From: Endomychus coccineus
Taxonomy: Eukaryota > Arthropoda > Insecta > Coleoptera > Endomychidae
Assembly (NCBI GenBank): GCA_958510875.1
Contig: OY294069.1
Span: 162,625,111-162,689,110 of the forward strand
DNA: 64,000 nt
Direction: 5' to 3'
Shown here: piece by piece, positions 50,901-57,303 of the stretch
How positions within the stretch are numbered: the first letter of the stretch is position 1
Layout: every line of letters begins with the position of its first letter
The notes under the pieces: model-generated
The model's input: only the letters and a program-made list of their open reading frames with translations
The model's database searches: none
What the model was told of the DNA's origin: nothing
Translations under genes and position numbers: made by a program

Positions 50901-51342
50901 ATTTTGGTGCAAGATTTGAACCTGTGAATATACAAGTTTTATTGGGCGCCACAAGGTATAAAATAAATGAGAATGAGGATGAAATTGGAGAGCTTGAAAC
51001 AAAAAATATCTTCAACAGTTATCATTTCTATTCCATTGTTTTCGTCGCATATGTTGTTGAATAGAAATAGAAACAAGGTTTATCACCACAAGTGGCATCT
51101 TTTGAACGAGTTGAGAACTGAATACAGATAAAATGTAATTATTAAAGTGTAGGACTTACAGTTAACATTCAGAGTAACGGTCGTTATGAGGTTCTTTTCA
51201 GGCTTCAGGGCTCGATTCCAAACTTCACAACGGAAGTTTGCATTGTCGTCATCTTTGGCAGGAACTATCGCTAAGGTAGCTGTAGTGGGTTGATCCCTGG
51301 AACCACCATTTTTGAGGGCTGCTTCTAAAGGGTACAATGATC
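14806..51342 (-). CDS. ed: echinoid, 3' seven coding exons (gene span)
   Basis: Span of the ed exons in this window: 51342-51160, 25502-24348, 22193-21625, 20051-19631, 19569-19189, 16182-15829 and 14972-14806. All junctions carry GT/AG and matching phases, and the joined coding sequence (3,230 nt) stays open to a single stop. Known for the family: Echinoid is a homophilic and heterophilic adhesion molecule of insect adherens junctions, acting in EGFR and Notch signalling, Hippo signalling and cell sorting; its C-terminal EIIV binds PDZ proteins such as Canoe and Bazooka. Seen here: Ig domains, two FnIII, a TM helix, and a tail ending in EIIV. Drosophila Ed is about 1,330 residues, so roughly 250 N-terminal residues (signal peptide and first Ig domains) lie upstream of position 64000. 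The first intron in the window is 25.7 kb and full of transposons; others are 2154, 1573, 61, 3006 and 856 bp. The paralogue friend-of-echinoid is the alternative; the EIIV terminus favours ed. Confidence 0.9.
15829..16182 (-). CDS. ed: echinoid exon F: middle of cytoplasmic tail
   Basis: A 354-nt exon (2 nt + 117 codons + 1 nt), acceptor CAATTTTAG, donor G|GTAAGT. It encodes an Asn/Ser/Gln-rich, Tyr-containing cytoplasmic segment (NMAYLENSYSNSNNGG, QQHHMNVDRQNSYGYD, DDYAPYPH) ending KKRIEQHI. No folded domain is visible; this fits the disordered tail of Echinoid proteins. Antisense open frames over it are shadows. Confidence 0.88.
16228..16448 (-). CDS. ed: candidate alternative terminal exon of echinoid
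   Basis: An open stretch of 72 codons plus stop in the intron between exons E and F. It is preceded by ATGTTAG, usable as an acceptor; the exon would start TT|TCG, so its phase matches exon E (1-nt overhang). The peptide starts SNQLKQVLRQNTTEHG and is Ser/Thr/Asn-rich like the genuine tail, ending in a basic CANRKKK. If used, the isoform would lose the exons coding for EIIV. The pyrimidine tract is weak, so this is an inference. It may be a chance ORF. Confidence 0.3.
17815..18420 (+). repeat. two copies of a dispersed repeat (third copy at 52030-52215)
   Basis: Copies begin at CAGTAACATTACAAAATAAT (17820) and CAGTAACATTATAAAATAAT (18172), continuing through a C(A/T)TTCTGTTGAAG-like block and ACGCCA(C/T)CT. 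The 52 kb copy shares CAGTAACATT, ACGCCATCT and GTCCCACTAAGAA. Non-coding; it sits in the ed intron between exons E and F. Confidence 0.5.
18133..18162. repeat. perfect 14-bp palindrome with 2-nt loop
   Basis: ACAAATGAATGTAT, then GA, then its exact reverse complement. It lies at the junction between the two repeat copies. It could form a cruciform or RNA hairpin. Confidence 0.7.
18429..18800 (-). CDS. hypothetical intronic ORF, 123 codons
   Basis: Open frame MSNQKFSNFCLIPFYLLRNL to EGGINEFDSQLQ, within the ed intron between exons E and F. The frame stays open about 16 codons upstream of the ATG. Composition is protein-like with amphipathic stretches (FFKFINQNGYMEKLKKFICD), but there is no domain I recognise and no promoter or splice evidence. 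It could be a fragment of a repeat-borne gene or chance. Confidence 0.2.
   Translation of the reverse strand: MSNQKFSNFCLIPFYLLRNLTESNAQCLVLINQTQQYSISIFDSITIRQLDAFFKFINQNGYMEKLKKFICDLYEITNQDPNFSMEFREQVSKSSKYSHLSFEVYPKVLITEGGINEFDSQLQ
19189..19569 (-). CDS. ed: echinoid exon E: transmembrane helix and proximal tail
   Basis: A 381-nt exon (2 nt + 126 codons + 1 nt), acceptor GTTTTTGCAG, donor T|GTAAGT. About 23 hydrophobic residues (TLIAIVISCIVFVLFIGLLL onward) are followed by a basic stop-transfer patch, RCKRNQSKK, so the protein is type I with the tail in the cytoplasm. The tail holds a proline/tyrosine stretch (APPPYYPSSG) and several Tyr that could be phosphorylated (inference). The 1-nt overhang T pairs with GG of exon F to give Trp. 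It could equally pair with the TT that opens the candidate alternative exon at 16448. Confidence 0.92.
19631..20051 (-). CDS. ed: echinoid exon D: end of FnIII-1 and divergent FnIII-2
   Basis: A 421-nt exon (140 codons + 1 nt), acceptor TATATTTCCAG, donor T|GTAAGT. It opens with VKALNTKGDSG, the G strand of the first FnIII domain, then carries a second, more divergent FnIII-like segment (IPLPQRVAYEPSTHTLSI, VAVVELVSPD). It includes three Cys in LCLKTHPEHCGD and AEC, a likely juxtamembrane disulphide region. A 61-bp intron separates it from the transmembrane exon. Confidence 0.88.
20280..21420 (+). mobile_element. highly degraded LINE: RT core and C-terminal part
   Basis: Across shifted frames the plus strand resembles the RT and C-terminal part of endonuclease-reverse transcriptase LINEs (RTE/I-like). 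LRNADDKIFIVQ matches the YADD motif with Tyr changed to Asn. It is followed by LEDIQEVM and QSYGLKMKL, and about 500 bp later MEARTLKKDHIKKLEAFE, then VGLTT and MRKLCEE. Many stops; old relic. It lies in the intron between ed exons C and D, opposite to ed in orientation. Confidence 0.6.
21271..21425 (+). repeat. tandem duplication, period 77 bp, in the LINE tail
   Basis: CATAATGAATGAGGAAGTTA at 21271 recurs as CATGACGAATGAGGAGGTTA at 21348, followed by GCTGAAACGA(C/A)AAGAAC in both. Confidence 0.7.
21625..22193 (-). CDS. ed: echinoid exon C: last Ig domain and most of FnIII-1
   Basis: A 569-nt exon (2 nt + 189 codons), acceptor TTCTATTCCAG, donor AAG|GTAAC. It begins EPIVLHQYNK, continues through an Ig domain (VICKVQAYPKPEFKWFYD with Cys and Trp, then YGQYNCQIVNSRG), a short linker, and a fibronectin III domain (PPEKPTNLIS, VTLNWNPGFNGG, KYFVSYKK). 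The FnIII domain is split: it ends here with SYLFK and its last strand, VKALNTKGDSG, starts the next exon. This is the membrane-proximal part of the extracellular region. Confidence 0.92.
22563..23873. mobile_element. 1.3 kb palindromic (foldback) element
   Basis: Two arms of about 640 bp are reverse complements around a centre near 23218. Matching pairs include TAGACCAGACGGC/GCCGTCTGGTCTA at the outer ends, CGTTACCCGTAC (22669) with GTACGGGTAACG (23757), and the central ACTAGTAGTTATATAG / CTACTAGT. The arms have diverged by scattered substitutions. No transposase. It fits a foldback or long-TIR MITE in the intron between ed exons B and C. Target duplication not resolved. Confidence 0.8.
24348..25502 (-). 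CDS. ed: echinoid exon B: four Ig domains
   Basis: A 1,155-nt exon (2 nt + 384 codons + 1 nt) with acceptor TAATTCCAG and donor C|GTAAGT. It encodes four consecutive Ig domains with paired Cys and the conserved Trp: LQCSVDAKP...VRWTRNG...YTCSADN; IKCNVTANP...IEWVKDG...YICRAVN; LTCTATPPG...YRWFRIG...YNCQATN; and AKCIAEGKP...VKWLKDD...YKCAFEN. The spacing and the D-x-G-x-Y-x-C motifs fit I-set domains. This is the core extracellular adhesion region. Codon use is more GC-rich than the flanking introns. The open frame continues upstream of 25398 to the acceptor. Confidence 0.93.
25503..26319. other. start of the 25.7 kb echinoid intron, nothing recognised
   Basis: AT-rich intron sequence downstream of position 25502 (upstream on the minus strand). 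No remnant identified. Confidence 0.4.
26334..27130 (-). mobile_element. Penelope-like element fragment: RT motif C and GIY-YIG endonuclease
   Basis: Minus strand from the right: VWYRYVDIFAI, the RT active-site motif (YVDD-type, one Asp missing), then FLNMLNIQFDSLRFTVEIET, LPFLDTNII and RKLTQTNRYT, the standard Penelope-like succession. After a frameshift comes KSGIYKINCESCSKYSVSQT, a GIY-YIG endonuclease core with the second half degenerate (YSVSQT where YVGQT is usual), then RTRYKEH-like ILTRYKEHF. RT plus GIY-YIG in this order is specific to Penelope-like elements. Truncated and broken. Confidence 0.85.
27180..29189. other. intron sequence without a supported gene
   Basis: Apart from the short ORF at 27973-28158 I see no protein remnant, RNA gene or transposon end. 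Confidence 0.35.
27973..28158 (-). other. short ORF, possibly gag-like
   Basis: The frame MSVDIRKKFSLENFTSVHEA to QDISPS is open to the right as well (about 75 codons). It weakly resembles the helix-rich gag region of LTR elements, but I cannot assign it. Confidence 0.15.
29190..30060 (+). mobile_element. LINE 3' part with internal deletion, GATT-repeat tail
   Basis: Plus strand: KYLGVILDAKLSWKMHLE, KKAVASLWASRRGL, then after a frameshift RVLHWIYTAMIHPIMTYAVV and MWWPAKET, the RT thumb of LOA-type LINEs, and QQLGCVGITGG. The RNase H domain is missing; the sequence passes to the C-terminal Cys-rich tail (DDPGCSRCTE...), then LLENIRDIGP and LGLLDTKHTM. It ends at a short tandem run of GATT (30044-30060), as expected of a LINE 3' terminus. 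Pseudogene. Confidence 0.85.
30061..31750. other. intron sequence without a supported gene
   Basis: Small ORFs only (for example 30350-30583, plus strand), without domains or splice context. Confidence 0.35.
31755..32055. mobile_element. 300-bp palindromic MITE
   Basis: Arms of about 135-140 bp are inverted copies: TAAAATTATTTATAATCATA at the left end and its complement at the right, then ACATGTTCAACAATTGAAAT with its complement at 31957-31971, and AAAGTTACATATTCCTCA flanking the 30-bp centre near 31890. It abuts the TA that begins the Tc1/mariner-type element, so the two insertions are adjacent. Confidence 0.8.
32740..33697 (-). pseudogene. transposase pseudogene (DUF4817/IS630-Tc1 type)
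   Basis: The N-terminal part (33697-33416) is a clear HTH region of the family in which ARxYAEKFP-like, RRYRETGNV and ILDLV..P..S.R.(I/M)A motifs occur in order. The C-terminal part shows GAPIH with a stop in place of the next Trp, then PSRSCDFNPLDY. Between them a SINE insertion and frameshifts destroy the frame. Confidence 0.75.
33056..33247 (-). mobile_element. tRNA-derived SINE with 12-bp target duplication
   Basis: TTACCTAATGTT at 33056-33067 and 33236-33247 flanks a 168-bp insert (33068-33235). On the minus strand it starts GGGCAGGTAGCTCAGTGGTA (A box of the Pol III promoter), has GGGTTCGAATCC (B box), then a tRNA-unrelated body, TGCGGAATTTTTCC...GAGAAAGTG, and ends in an A-run. The head resembles a tRNA. 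It shares head and body with the copy at 53779 but has a different 3' tail. Confidence 0.9.
35008..35160 (-). repeat. BEL 3' LTR
   Basis: 153 bp; 3' LTR with respect to the minus-strand element. Same sequence as the 5' LTR at 40943-41095. Confidence 0.93.
35364..40445 (-). pseudogene. BEL/Pao gag-pol polyprotein, C-terminus interrupted by two stops
   Basis: The 1,620-codon frame from ATG at 40445 carries, in order: the gag DUF1759 region (LPKFNGVYTEWLEFKELF, about residue 130); zinc knuckles (CKICQQNH..., CCNCFRTGHVTFEC, about 325-395); aspartic protease (ALLDNGSQSNF, about 435); RT (FTADICKMYRQI about 755, FYIDDLISG about 845); RNase H (HGFSDASQSAYGA about 1015, YWTDSQVVLAWL); integrase zinc finger and core (GTDFAGPFF, SDNGKTF, SPNFGGLWEAG). 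A stop at 35583-35585 and another at 35577-35579 cut off the DUF5641 tail, which stays open in the same frame down to the stop at 35364. The element is therefore nearly intact; whether the truncated product would work is unknown. Confidence 0.93.
40943..41095 (-). repeat. BEL 5' LTR
   Basis: 153 bp; 5' LTR with respect to the minus-strand element, followed by the leader and gag-pol. Confidence 0.93.
41311..42835. other. intron sequence without a supported gene
   Basis: AT-rich, no ORF or element recognised. Confidence 0.4.
42836..43390 (+). mobile_element. hAT remnant (GTF2IRD2/Charlie-like): 5' end and transposase fragment
   Basis: The left end CAGGGGTCTCCAAGCTTG is the hAT-Charlie type terminus, preceded by GTCTAGAT (candidate half of an 8-bp duplication). 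At 43300-43390 the frame reads DIAENISSQLSDKNGHLEWF then SLAMDEST, the hAT transposase block with the catalytic Asp in DEST. No matching right end was found; the sequence changes to tyrosine-recombinase coding at about 43391, so the 3' part has been replaced. Confidence 0.7.
43166..43251 (+). promoter_or_regulatory. heat-shock-type core promoter (HSE, TATA, Inr)
   Basis: TTCGAGAAAGTTC at 43166-43178 is a perfect three-unit heat-shock element (TTCnnGAAnnTTC). TATAAAAG lies at 43219-43226 and an initiator TCAGTT at 43246-43251, putting the start 29 bp from the TATA box. This layout is like insect hsp70 promoters. It stands in front of the hAT/Crypton coding remnant. Confidence 0.6.
43391..44725 (+). 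pseudogene. Crypton-type tyrosine recombinase pseudogene
   Basis: 43391-43554 encodes AFQKLHVFVEKQNVANEVKK, AEILPDGEFKKFLIEA with a stop soon after. A possible intron (donor AAG|GTATGT at 43555) or an insertion follows. At 44014 coding resumes and is duplicated; the second unit has GACRCDEIYNLT, matching the box I Arg of tyrosine recombinases, then RPKHTERESYFVFNNQG. Near 44570 come GHCL(R) (HxxR-like) and, about 44640-44705, LKRLGGYPSLAESYIEAS, with the presumed Tyr nucleophile in ESYIE. At least two stops break it. This architecture is that of Crypton-derived genes widespread in insects. Confidence 0.7.
44017..44412 (+). repeat. in-frame tandem duplication, 2 x 198 bp
   Basis: Units start at 44017 and 44215 with a period of 198 bp (66 codons), so the duplication keeps frame. 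I noted two substitutions: TTCGG/TTCAG and GTTGGTG/GTCGGTG. The second changes the catalytic-position Arg to Trp in unit 1. Confidence 0.92.
44726..45390. other. no gene supported
   Basis: Intron sequence between the Crypton and LINE remnants. The minus-strand ORFs at 45239-45781 are shadows of the LINE tail. Confidence 0.4.
45391..45900 (+). mobile_element. LINE fragment: end of RNase H and Cys-rich tail
   Basis: The frame reads NRVTLVRVSEDTRREGTEAA, the place where RNase H normally has a WVPGH..REGNEAAD-like block, so it is degenerate. After a frameshift come LTFSRQEIQNIVEFLTGHAP, DQPTCRGCGVEGETPMHV (the CxxC...H zinc-binding tail) and IKSIPYIRLLNF. Only the last 170 or so codons of ORF2 survive. 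Confidence 0.8.
46380..47010 (+). mobile_element. second LINE 3' fragment, different family
   Basis: Reading with frameshifts: a degraded RNase H end (IPGHK at about 46476, NEKADKT), then RFDDCIKLRKNKRRILTGIL, TGHCRLIRHLMMLGLVEEEE and CRFCEEKD, the same tail class as at 45.6 kb but clearly a different sequence. A stop at about 46798 interrupts the last part. Confidence 0.75.
47011..47991. other. intron sequence without a supported gene
   Basis: No element or ORF of note. Confidence 0.4.
47992..48882 (+). mobile_element. internally deleted hAT element
   Basis: Ends CATTGACGTAACTAG (47992) and CTAGTTACGCCAATG (to 48882) are 15-bp TIRs with one mismatch. Subterminal regions are a 15-nt C run at 48010-48024 on the left and GGGGGCCGCGGCCCCCC on the right. 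Inside, 48228-48450 reads STLGNADDKELPEKTKVADY, FADLPLAKSVDSSFKLEIEE, and about 48500-48740 a frameshifted C-terminal dimerisation block (LYILLQRAVGLPVS). This is a ZMYM1-like hAT transposase C-terminus; the N-terminal and catalytic parts are missing. The flanks share CTCGC, an imperfect target duplication. Confidence 0.75.
48921..49082. repeat. inverted repeat carrying two hammerhead-like cores
   Basis: The inner arms 48971-49007 and 49013-49049 are 37-bp inverted copies (two mismatches), bounded further out by TTATTACTTTGTGTTTT and its complement. Each arm, read outward, contains TTGAAGAT, CGCTA(A/G)T, TTGTCGAAAC and TATAGTC. See the findings for the ribozyme reading. Confidence 0.8.
49083..51159. 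other. intron sequence without a supported gene
   Basis: AT-rich; small ORFs only. No element recognised. Confidence 0.4.
51160..51342 (-). CDS. ed: echinoid exon A: second half of an Ig domain
   Basis: Sixty complete codons with a 2-nt 5' and 1-nt 3' overhang. The acceptor is a pyrimidine-rich tract ending TTTTTCAG; the donor is T|GTAAGT. The peptide contains the F-strand Cys in NFRCEVWN and ends in VTLNVN, the typical last strand of an Ig domain. The first half of this domain, with the other Cys, is not in the window. The overhang T joins AT of the next exon to give Tyr, producing the usual Ig linker NVNYFPRVEVGPE. No further ed exon is visible from here to 64000, so the upstream intron exceeds 12.6 kb. 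Confidence 0.85.
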
Positions 51343-53768
51343 CTGAAAAACAATAAAGCTCGCTATAGATAGATGTAATCAAACTGTGGGTACATGATTC
51401 AGAAAAAATATATTCATAACTGAACTAGCAAGTAAAGAGATTTTTAGCTTCAAGCTATGTGTAAAACGATCCCAACGTATTTCGATAGAAAATAAACAAA
51501 TAACGGGAAAATGCTTTTAAAATGATTGCAACAGTAAATTCGCTATTAAATTTTCATTAAAAGGAAATTAGCGGGTAAATTGTTGCAGGAACCGAAGAAG
51601 CGATTAATGAAACTTCAGACTTGTTTCATAGATACTAAAATTCCTCATCTACGATAAGTTAGATTAAGATTTTCATATCAATGCATGATACAAATGCTTG
51701 CCTCCAAGTGCATACCAAGTTACGATCAGCAGCTCCCAACCAGCGGTACATACTGTGTACTACGCTAATACGCCTTTCAAGTAGTAAAATATTTCATTCT
51801 CTTTCACGTGTCACAGATAAAACTATATATGCTGATGATTTCAGTTATAGCACGGTACAAAAATGTATTTTGTAACAAGTAACAATAAAAATTTAGATAG
51901 GCTAATATCTAATTATATAATATAAGTTCCTGGCTATTGTATGAATAGTCTAGGCTAGGGTTATTGAAAATATATTACCTAATAGATTATTTTCGAAACA
52001 CCATTCAAAAATGTTTCGCCAGTTACATGACATCGAACAGTAACATTTCAACCAATAGTTCCTGACAACTGTTTAGCACTCTCGAGATCATCAGCGGAAC
52101 GAGTAAGTTGAAAACTACAAATAACCCTGCTGACGGATGCTAGAGAAACCAAGAAACATCTTACGCCATCTCCACCACTTACGAGTAAGTGTCCCACTAA
52201 GAAATCTAAGCATTGTAATTAAGTGACAAAAGTTCGTTGATCGCCCAATAACGTGAGAGCAGACAATGTAAACCGTACGAGATTTTTAGCCCGTCTATGA
52301 ATTTCGTTCACATGACTAAATATACGGAATTTTTCAAATATTCCAGCGGAAGAAATGTGTTTGGTTTGGTCATACTATTAATTTTAAATTCCGGATAACT
52401 TTGAATAATGTTCATTAGAAAAAATTAGCACGAGGAAAATTATACCGCCCTACAATTTACGTAGAATTCGATTCAACATGATTTATCTACGTATACTCCG
52501 GGTTTTCATTTTTTTAAATTTCAATTAATTTTAAAGCCCGGATATCAGGTTTACAAGGAATGTCAAAATAGAACATGGTGATCCGTTTCCCAAATATGTT
52601 ATTCATATACATACAGGCTGTCTATCATGGATATATCGGAAACAGTAATAGATAGAGTTTTGGATAATTGGGGAAAATGTTGCGTAATTAAGGAAAATAT
52701 GAAAATTTTTTTCAAATGTGAAAAGAAATAAATATTTCTGATGCTACAGTTGAAGTTGACAGGAACAGAAAATAAACGAAGAATAAATAACACATTTATT
52801 CAAATAATAACTACGAAATCAGTATTTAGAAGTCGTGATTCAAACTGAATGACACCTGGAAAAACTATCATCAATTCGGTTACATCCAATCTTTTCCAAA
52901 GCCAACTATTTTTGATTTAGAATATACATATTCTTGATAAACGGTTGTTATGAAATGCATTGAAAAAGTGAGCTTACAAAATGATTCTACATTTATTTAT
53001 AACAAATTGAAGTTATTGCTTAAGTTTGGGATAAAGATTAAACTAGTCATTCTTATATGAAATATTAAGATTTTTCTCCTTCTAATTAATCACATTGGAT
53101 TTCAGACTCATTTTCAAAATTTGTCAGTTAAAATAAAATGATATTAAAAAAGTTTACATTAACATCAAAATGGATACATATTAAAATTAAACTATTAACG
53201 CATGTACGCAGATTATCAGATTGATGTTTTACTTATTGCGCAAACTCTGGTTCTTTACAAGCTACCACCATAGAGTGAGATTTGGTTGAATTGAAGATTC
53301 TTTATTCGGAATAAATATCACTGAATATGATACGGGCTACTTGTAACGCTTTCCACGTTACTTTTATAAAGAAGGCTGTAATGATCAGAATAATGATTTC
53401 TGCTAGGATTACTGAATCACGAAACTCGTATTGACTAGGAGTGTCACCTATCTTTCAATAGTAAATCAATTGAATCCTTCCCGGATACTCGTTGCACGAC
53501 GACCGATTCGCGAGTAGAGGGTGCTTCGTAAAACGGAAATATAAGGTCTCCATTCTGTCGTGAATGCTCTTTGAGGTGAGTCGAGATTTAACAAATTCTC
53601 GACATCAGGAACTATTTAATTTCATTTGATATCTCAAAACATAATTCAACATATGTACAGTCCCTGAATGTCGATATTTTTCAGCGGAAATAATTCTCAA
53701 CAAACCCCTCAACATTCATTGCGAATCATTTTCTTATCTAAGAAATATCTTGGATAATCTCTTACATC
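51343..53768. other. intron upstream of echinoid exon A; one dispersed repeat
   Basis: The copy at about 52030-52215 belongs to the family seen twice at 17.8-18.4 kb. Nothing else recognised. Confidence 0.45.
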
Positions 53769-53958
53769 CTTAGGAATAAGGGCCTGGTAGCTCAGTGGTA
53801 GAAGCATCGATCTTCTAATCACTGTGGCTGCCGGTCGCGGGTTCGGATCCAGCGACTGCGGAATTTTTCCGATGGCGCGAGAAAGTGTTATATATATATT
53901 AGATTGCGACTGGCTAATAGGCCTTGTTCTAGAGCCAAAAAAAAAATGCTTAGGAATA
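53769..53958 (+). mobile_element. tRNA-derived SINE with 10-bp target duplication
   Basis: CTTAGGAATA at 53769-53778 and 53949-53958 flanks the insert. It starts GGGCCTGGTAGCTCAGTGGT (A box), has GGGTTCGGATCC (B box), TGCGGAATTTTTCC and GAGAAAGTG like the 33 kb copy, then a TA repeat and a different end, TGTTCTAGAGCC followed by ten A. Although tRNA-like, the target duplication and A-tail exclude a functional tRNA gene. Confidence 0.92.
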
Positions 53959-54497
53959 TTTGTTATTTCTATACAGAAGTAATTTGACGAGTAGTAAACA
54001 GATGATTGGTAATATCGTATTTTTGTGCTTGTTTAACCTAACAATATTACATGTGATACGGGGTGGGTAGTTTTGAGAATCTGCAGTCATTCTTAATTGT
54101 AGTAATTGAGATGTTGACAAGGTACTTCATTAATTACTTTCGACTCTAACGATTTTGGGGTTTTGTCATTAATTTTAGTAAAAAATGAATTAATAGTAAG
54201 TAGGTTTTTCTAAGCAATTTCGATCCCTTCTGACATGATTATCTTAATCAAATTTAATCGTCGTTCCTTCTATATTTGGGAGAAGCCCATATTCAATTGT
54301 TTGAACTTTACTATTGTTATTAGGTACTATTTTCATTATTTTCCAAAATATTTAGACTCCTACTGAAAATTGTTTTTTTTAACAACGAACAACTAAGGCA
54401 ATTAATAAGTTGATTTTGATTTTATTTGATTGATGTGATTAGTAGTGCATGCACTTTTCCAAATTTTCTTAGTAGATTTTCCATTCACGAATAATTT

Positions 54498-54985
54498 TTA
54501 TTTTTGTATATATACTTTGACTGCACTAGAGGGAAACCTATAATGTTCGAAGAACATCGTGTGAGCCAGCGATGGAATGTTAGGAGAGGATATGGGGAAA
54601 GACTTCACTAGGTAAAGAGTTCCACAACTTTTCGATAGAAAAATGAAGTCTGTTGGGAAGAAGTACGGCAGCTTGACCATGAAGGGGTGACTGGTTTGAG
54701 CTAGTTTAGTCCACCTATCTGGAATCTTTCTTGGTGAAACATCAGACGATATTTCTGATGAATACCGACCATGGAAATATCTATAGAAAAGGGAGAGATC
54801 TCCCACCTTTCTACGATATTCTAGAGAGGTCAATGAACTCGTAAGTGTGACGAATAGCTCGCTTCTGGATAGAATCCAAGAGCTTCGGCGTATGTTTGGG
54901 ACCCGAAATCCAAACATCTGAACAGTACTTCAGGCCTGGTCGACTCTGTGTTTTGTAGATTATGAGAAGCTGCTTGATAGCATTA
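54498..54985 (-). mobile_element. LINE fragment: RT C-terminal domain
   Basis: Minus strand: YKTQSRPGLKYCSDVWISGP and LLDSIQKRAIRHTYEF in one frame, then SLTSLEYRRKVGDLSLFYRY, PDRWTKLAQTSHPFMVKL in the next. This is the well-known end of LINE ORF2 in insects (CR1/Jockey/RTE-like clades lacking RNase H), with a premature end near 54498. Truncated pseudogene. Confidence 0.85.
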
Positions 54986-56094
54986 GCCTATTGTTCCTAT
55001 TATTTGGACAGATTATTTATGAGAATAATCTTATCATTGGAAATAAGTAGTAGAAGTAATAAATTGACCACTGGAATGTAAGATAATCCATGGTTTCAAA
55101 TGAAGCCTCTTACAGATGAAAGTCTAGCGAAGGGGCAATGACATTTTTTTCGGAAAAGCCATAATGTTCTGGATACGCTTGCGTATGTAAATTTGAATTT
55201 ATTTCCCTATTAGCAATTCACGTTGAACAGTTAAGGTAGACAGTAAAAAATGAATTAATTGCTGAAATTTTAATGCGAGTGAGAATATAAAATGCAAAAA
55301 TACCAATCTATATGTAAATGAACTATCAATATTTACGTTTGCAGAGAATATCTCCAATTTTAATTACCGTGTAATTTCTCTTTGCAAATACTGCTAGTTC
55401 TCACAAATGTTCAGTTTAATCCGTTTTATCGCCGATAGAGCGTACATAAAGAAAAGAAGATATAATTTCAGGTATTTTCCAAGACATATATCAAGATTGC
55501 GTGAACTCTTCCCAACCAACTAGATCATAATAACTCGTATATGACAGGAAGTTTGTTTGTCTACCGAGATATTGCTATGAAACTGGTAATAGCTATCTAA
55601 TTAATCCACTTGTTGGCTTAACAGAATCTATTTGCTAGCTGAAACATTGTGCCAGCCTTTTGAAGCTATTTCATGTAAGCTCGTGGATGTGTATTCCAGA
55701 TTCAGATTGACTCACTCTCAGAATTAGTTAAATACGTTGTAGAATAACGCGCTATGTAATTGTTTTCAATTGAAAGGACAAAACCATTGATGAAATTACA
55801 ATTACATTAAATTTAAGACCGAAACAAACTAATGAATGGGGTTGAGCTATCCTACTAGCCCGTCCGGAAGAATAAATATGGAAAAGAAACAAAACTATTA
55901 GTACAAAGGATTCATTTATTTTGTATCAATTTTGTCGCTACTTTGAAATGGATCAAGTTATTGAGTCTTTGGTCAGCACAATGGGACGAAATTTCATTCT
56001 GGAAGATATCTTCATACCACATCCAATATGAAATTTAATCGGCCTGATTCAATAGTCTTTTGTGTGATTCCAACTAAAGGGAATGGAGTTCGGG
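54986..56094. other. no gene supported
   Basis: No ORF or element recognised. Confidence 0.4.
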
Positions 56095-56370
56095 ACATAA
56101 TATTGGAACATAATACGCTACATAACATTTTATCATAGACCACGAAACGTTGAACATGAATTGAGCGATAACAAATTTAATTTCAATTCAAACAAAAATA
56201 CATCAGGGAATCCTTATTAACTAATATCAGTAGGTCAAATGAATCATTCATCTGGTAACTGCTGTTTACGTTCCTCACATTTCTTATGAAACATAATAAC
56301 TTCAATCAGATCGATGGTAACAATCAACTGAGGAGAATAAAGGGGAACATATTGTGGTGGATGTGCATTA
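56095..56370 (+). repeat. dispersed repeat, partner at 60927-61205
   Basis: Shared blocks: AATACGCTACA/ATTACGCTACA, GAATTGAGCGAT, CAGGGAATCCTTATTAA and GGTCAAAT(G/A)AA(T/C)CATTCA. Same orientation, no ORF. Family unknown. Confidence 0.65.
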
Positions 56371-56930
56371 ATTCATGAACATAAAATCTCAACGATTGCT
56401 ACCATGTCATGGGATGCAAACCATAATAACGAAGATCCATATACTGGCAGAAAAGATCAACTATACTGAGCGCAAAGACAGGGGCGACAATATAGGCCGA
56501 GAGCAGGTGCTTTGTGATGTCTCGACCAACAGGAGATGAACCCAACGTCTGAATTCGCAGGTGATCACCTGACTCAATTGGCCCCATGGAAATTCAAACT
56601 ACTACTTGGCCCAGATGCTCTGGGGACTTGTATGCATACCGGAAGAGGAAGCGAACCCCTTTGCGACGGAGGTCCGGAACGAACGAGGAGCAAGGAGAAG
56701 GGGAGGATCTAGAAATTCTGAATGAACACTGACACCAAAGAATTTATAACATTGACAAAAAGGAAGAGCCACAGCTAGATCCTCTCCTCGTGATGTTATG
56801 CCTTCTCACGAGGGTATAATGGGGGCAGTGTATTGATTACAGCAAGTGACTCCTTGTGACCAACCCTACCATCTGACCTAACCCGATTCCCATACACCCT
56901 GACTTTCGACACAAGAACCAAAATTAGTTT
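56371..56930. other. GC-richer block of unknown origin
   Basis: Clearly less AT-rich than its surroundings, with purine-rich runs (GGAGCAAGGAGAAGGGGAGG). The short ORFs have no domain. It may be a decayed LINE 5' or 3' region; not assigned. Confidence 0.3.
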
Positions 56931-57303
56931 TTCACGCCCCCCTTGATTGGGTAAAAACATGGTTACTACAAAAAATAGGAAGGAGGGCCAAGCTTATTAT
57001 GGAGTCATACCATACTTCTTGTGTTTCGTTATTCTTGATAATTTTCGATAGTACAATTGTTCTAGAATATGAACCAACATAATAATTATAGCTTATAACA
57101 CAAAAAAATTGCCACTGGAGATGGAAGGACAAATTGGAAATGGATTTAATGCGTTTAAACTCGAGACTCAAAAACTTTGCACAGCTTGCAATGCAGCGAT
57201 TCATCACACCTTGTCAGGATTTTTAGAATCCACTCCTGATCAGCAATGTCAATGCAAAATCTACCAACTATCATTTCGAGGCAAAGAGAGATCTCAATTT
57301 ATG

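Noticed and set aside
53780..53860. tRNA gene (A and B boxes present)
   Set aside because: The tRNA-like head continues into a non-tRNA body with an A-tail and is bounded by a 10-bp target duplication, so it is a SINE.
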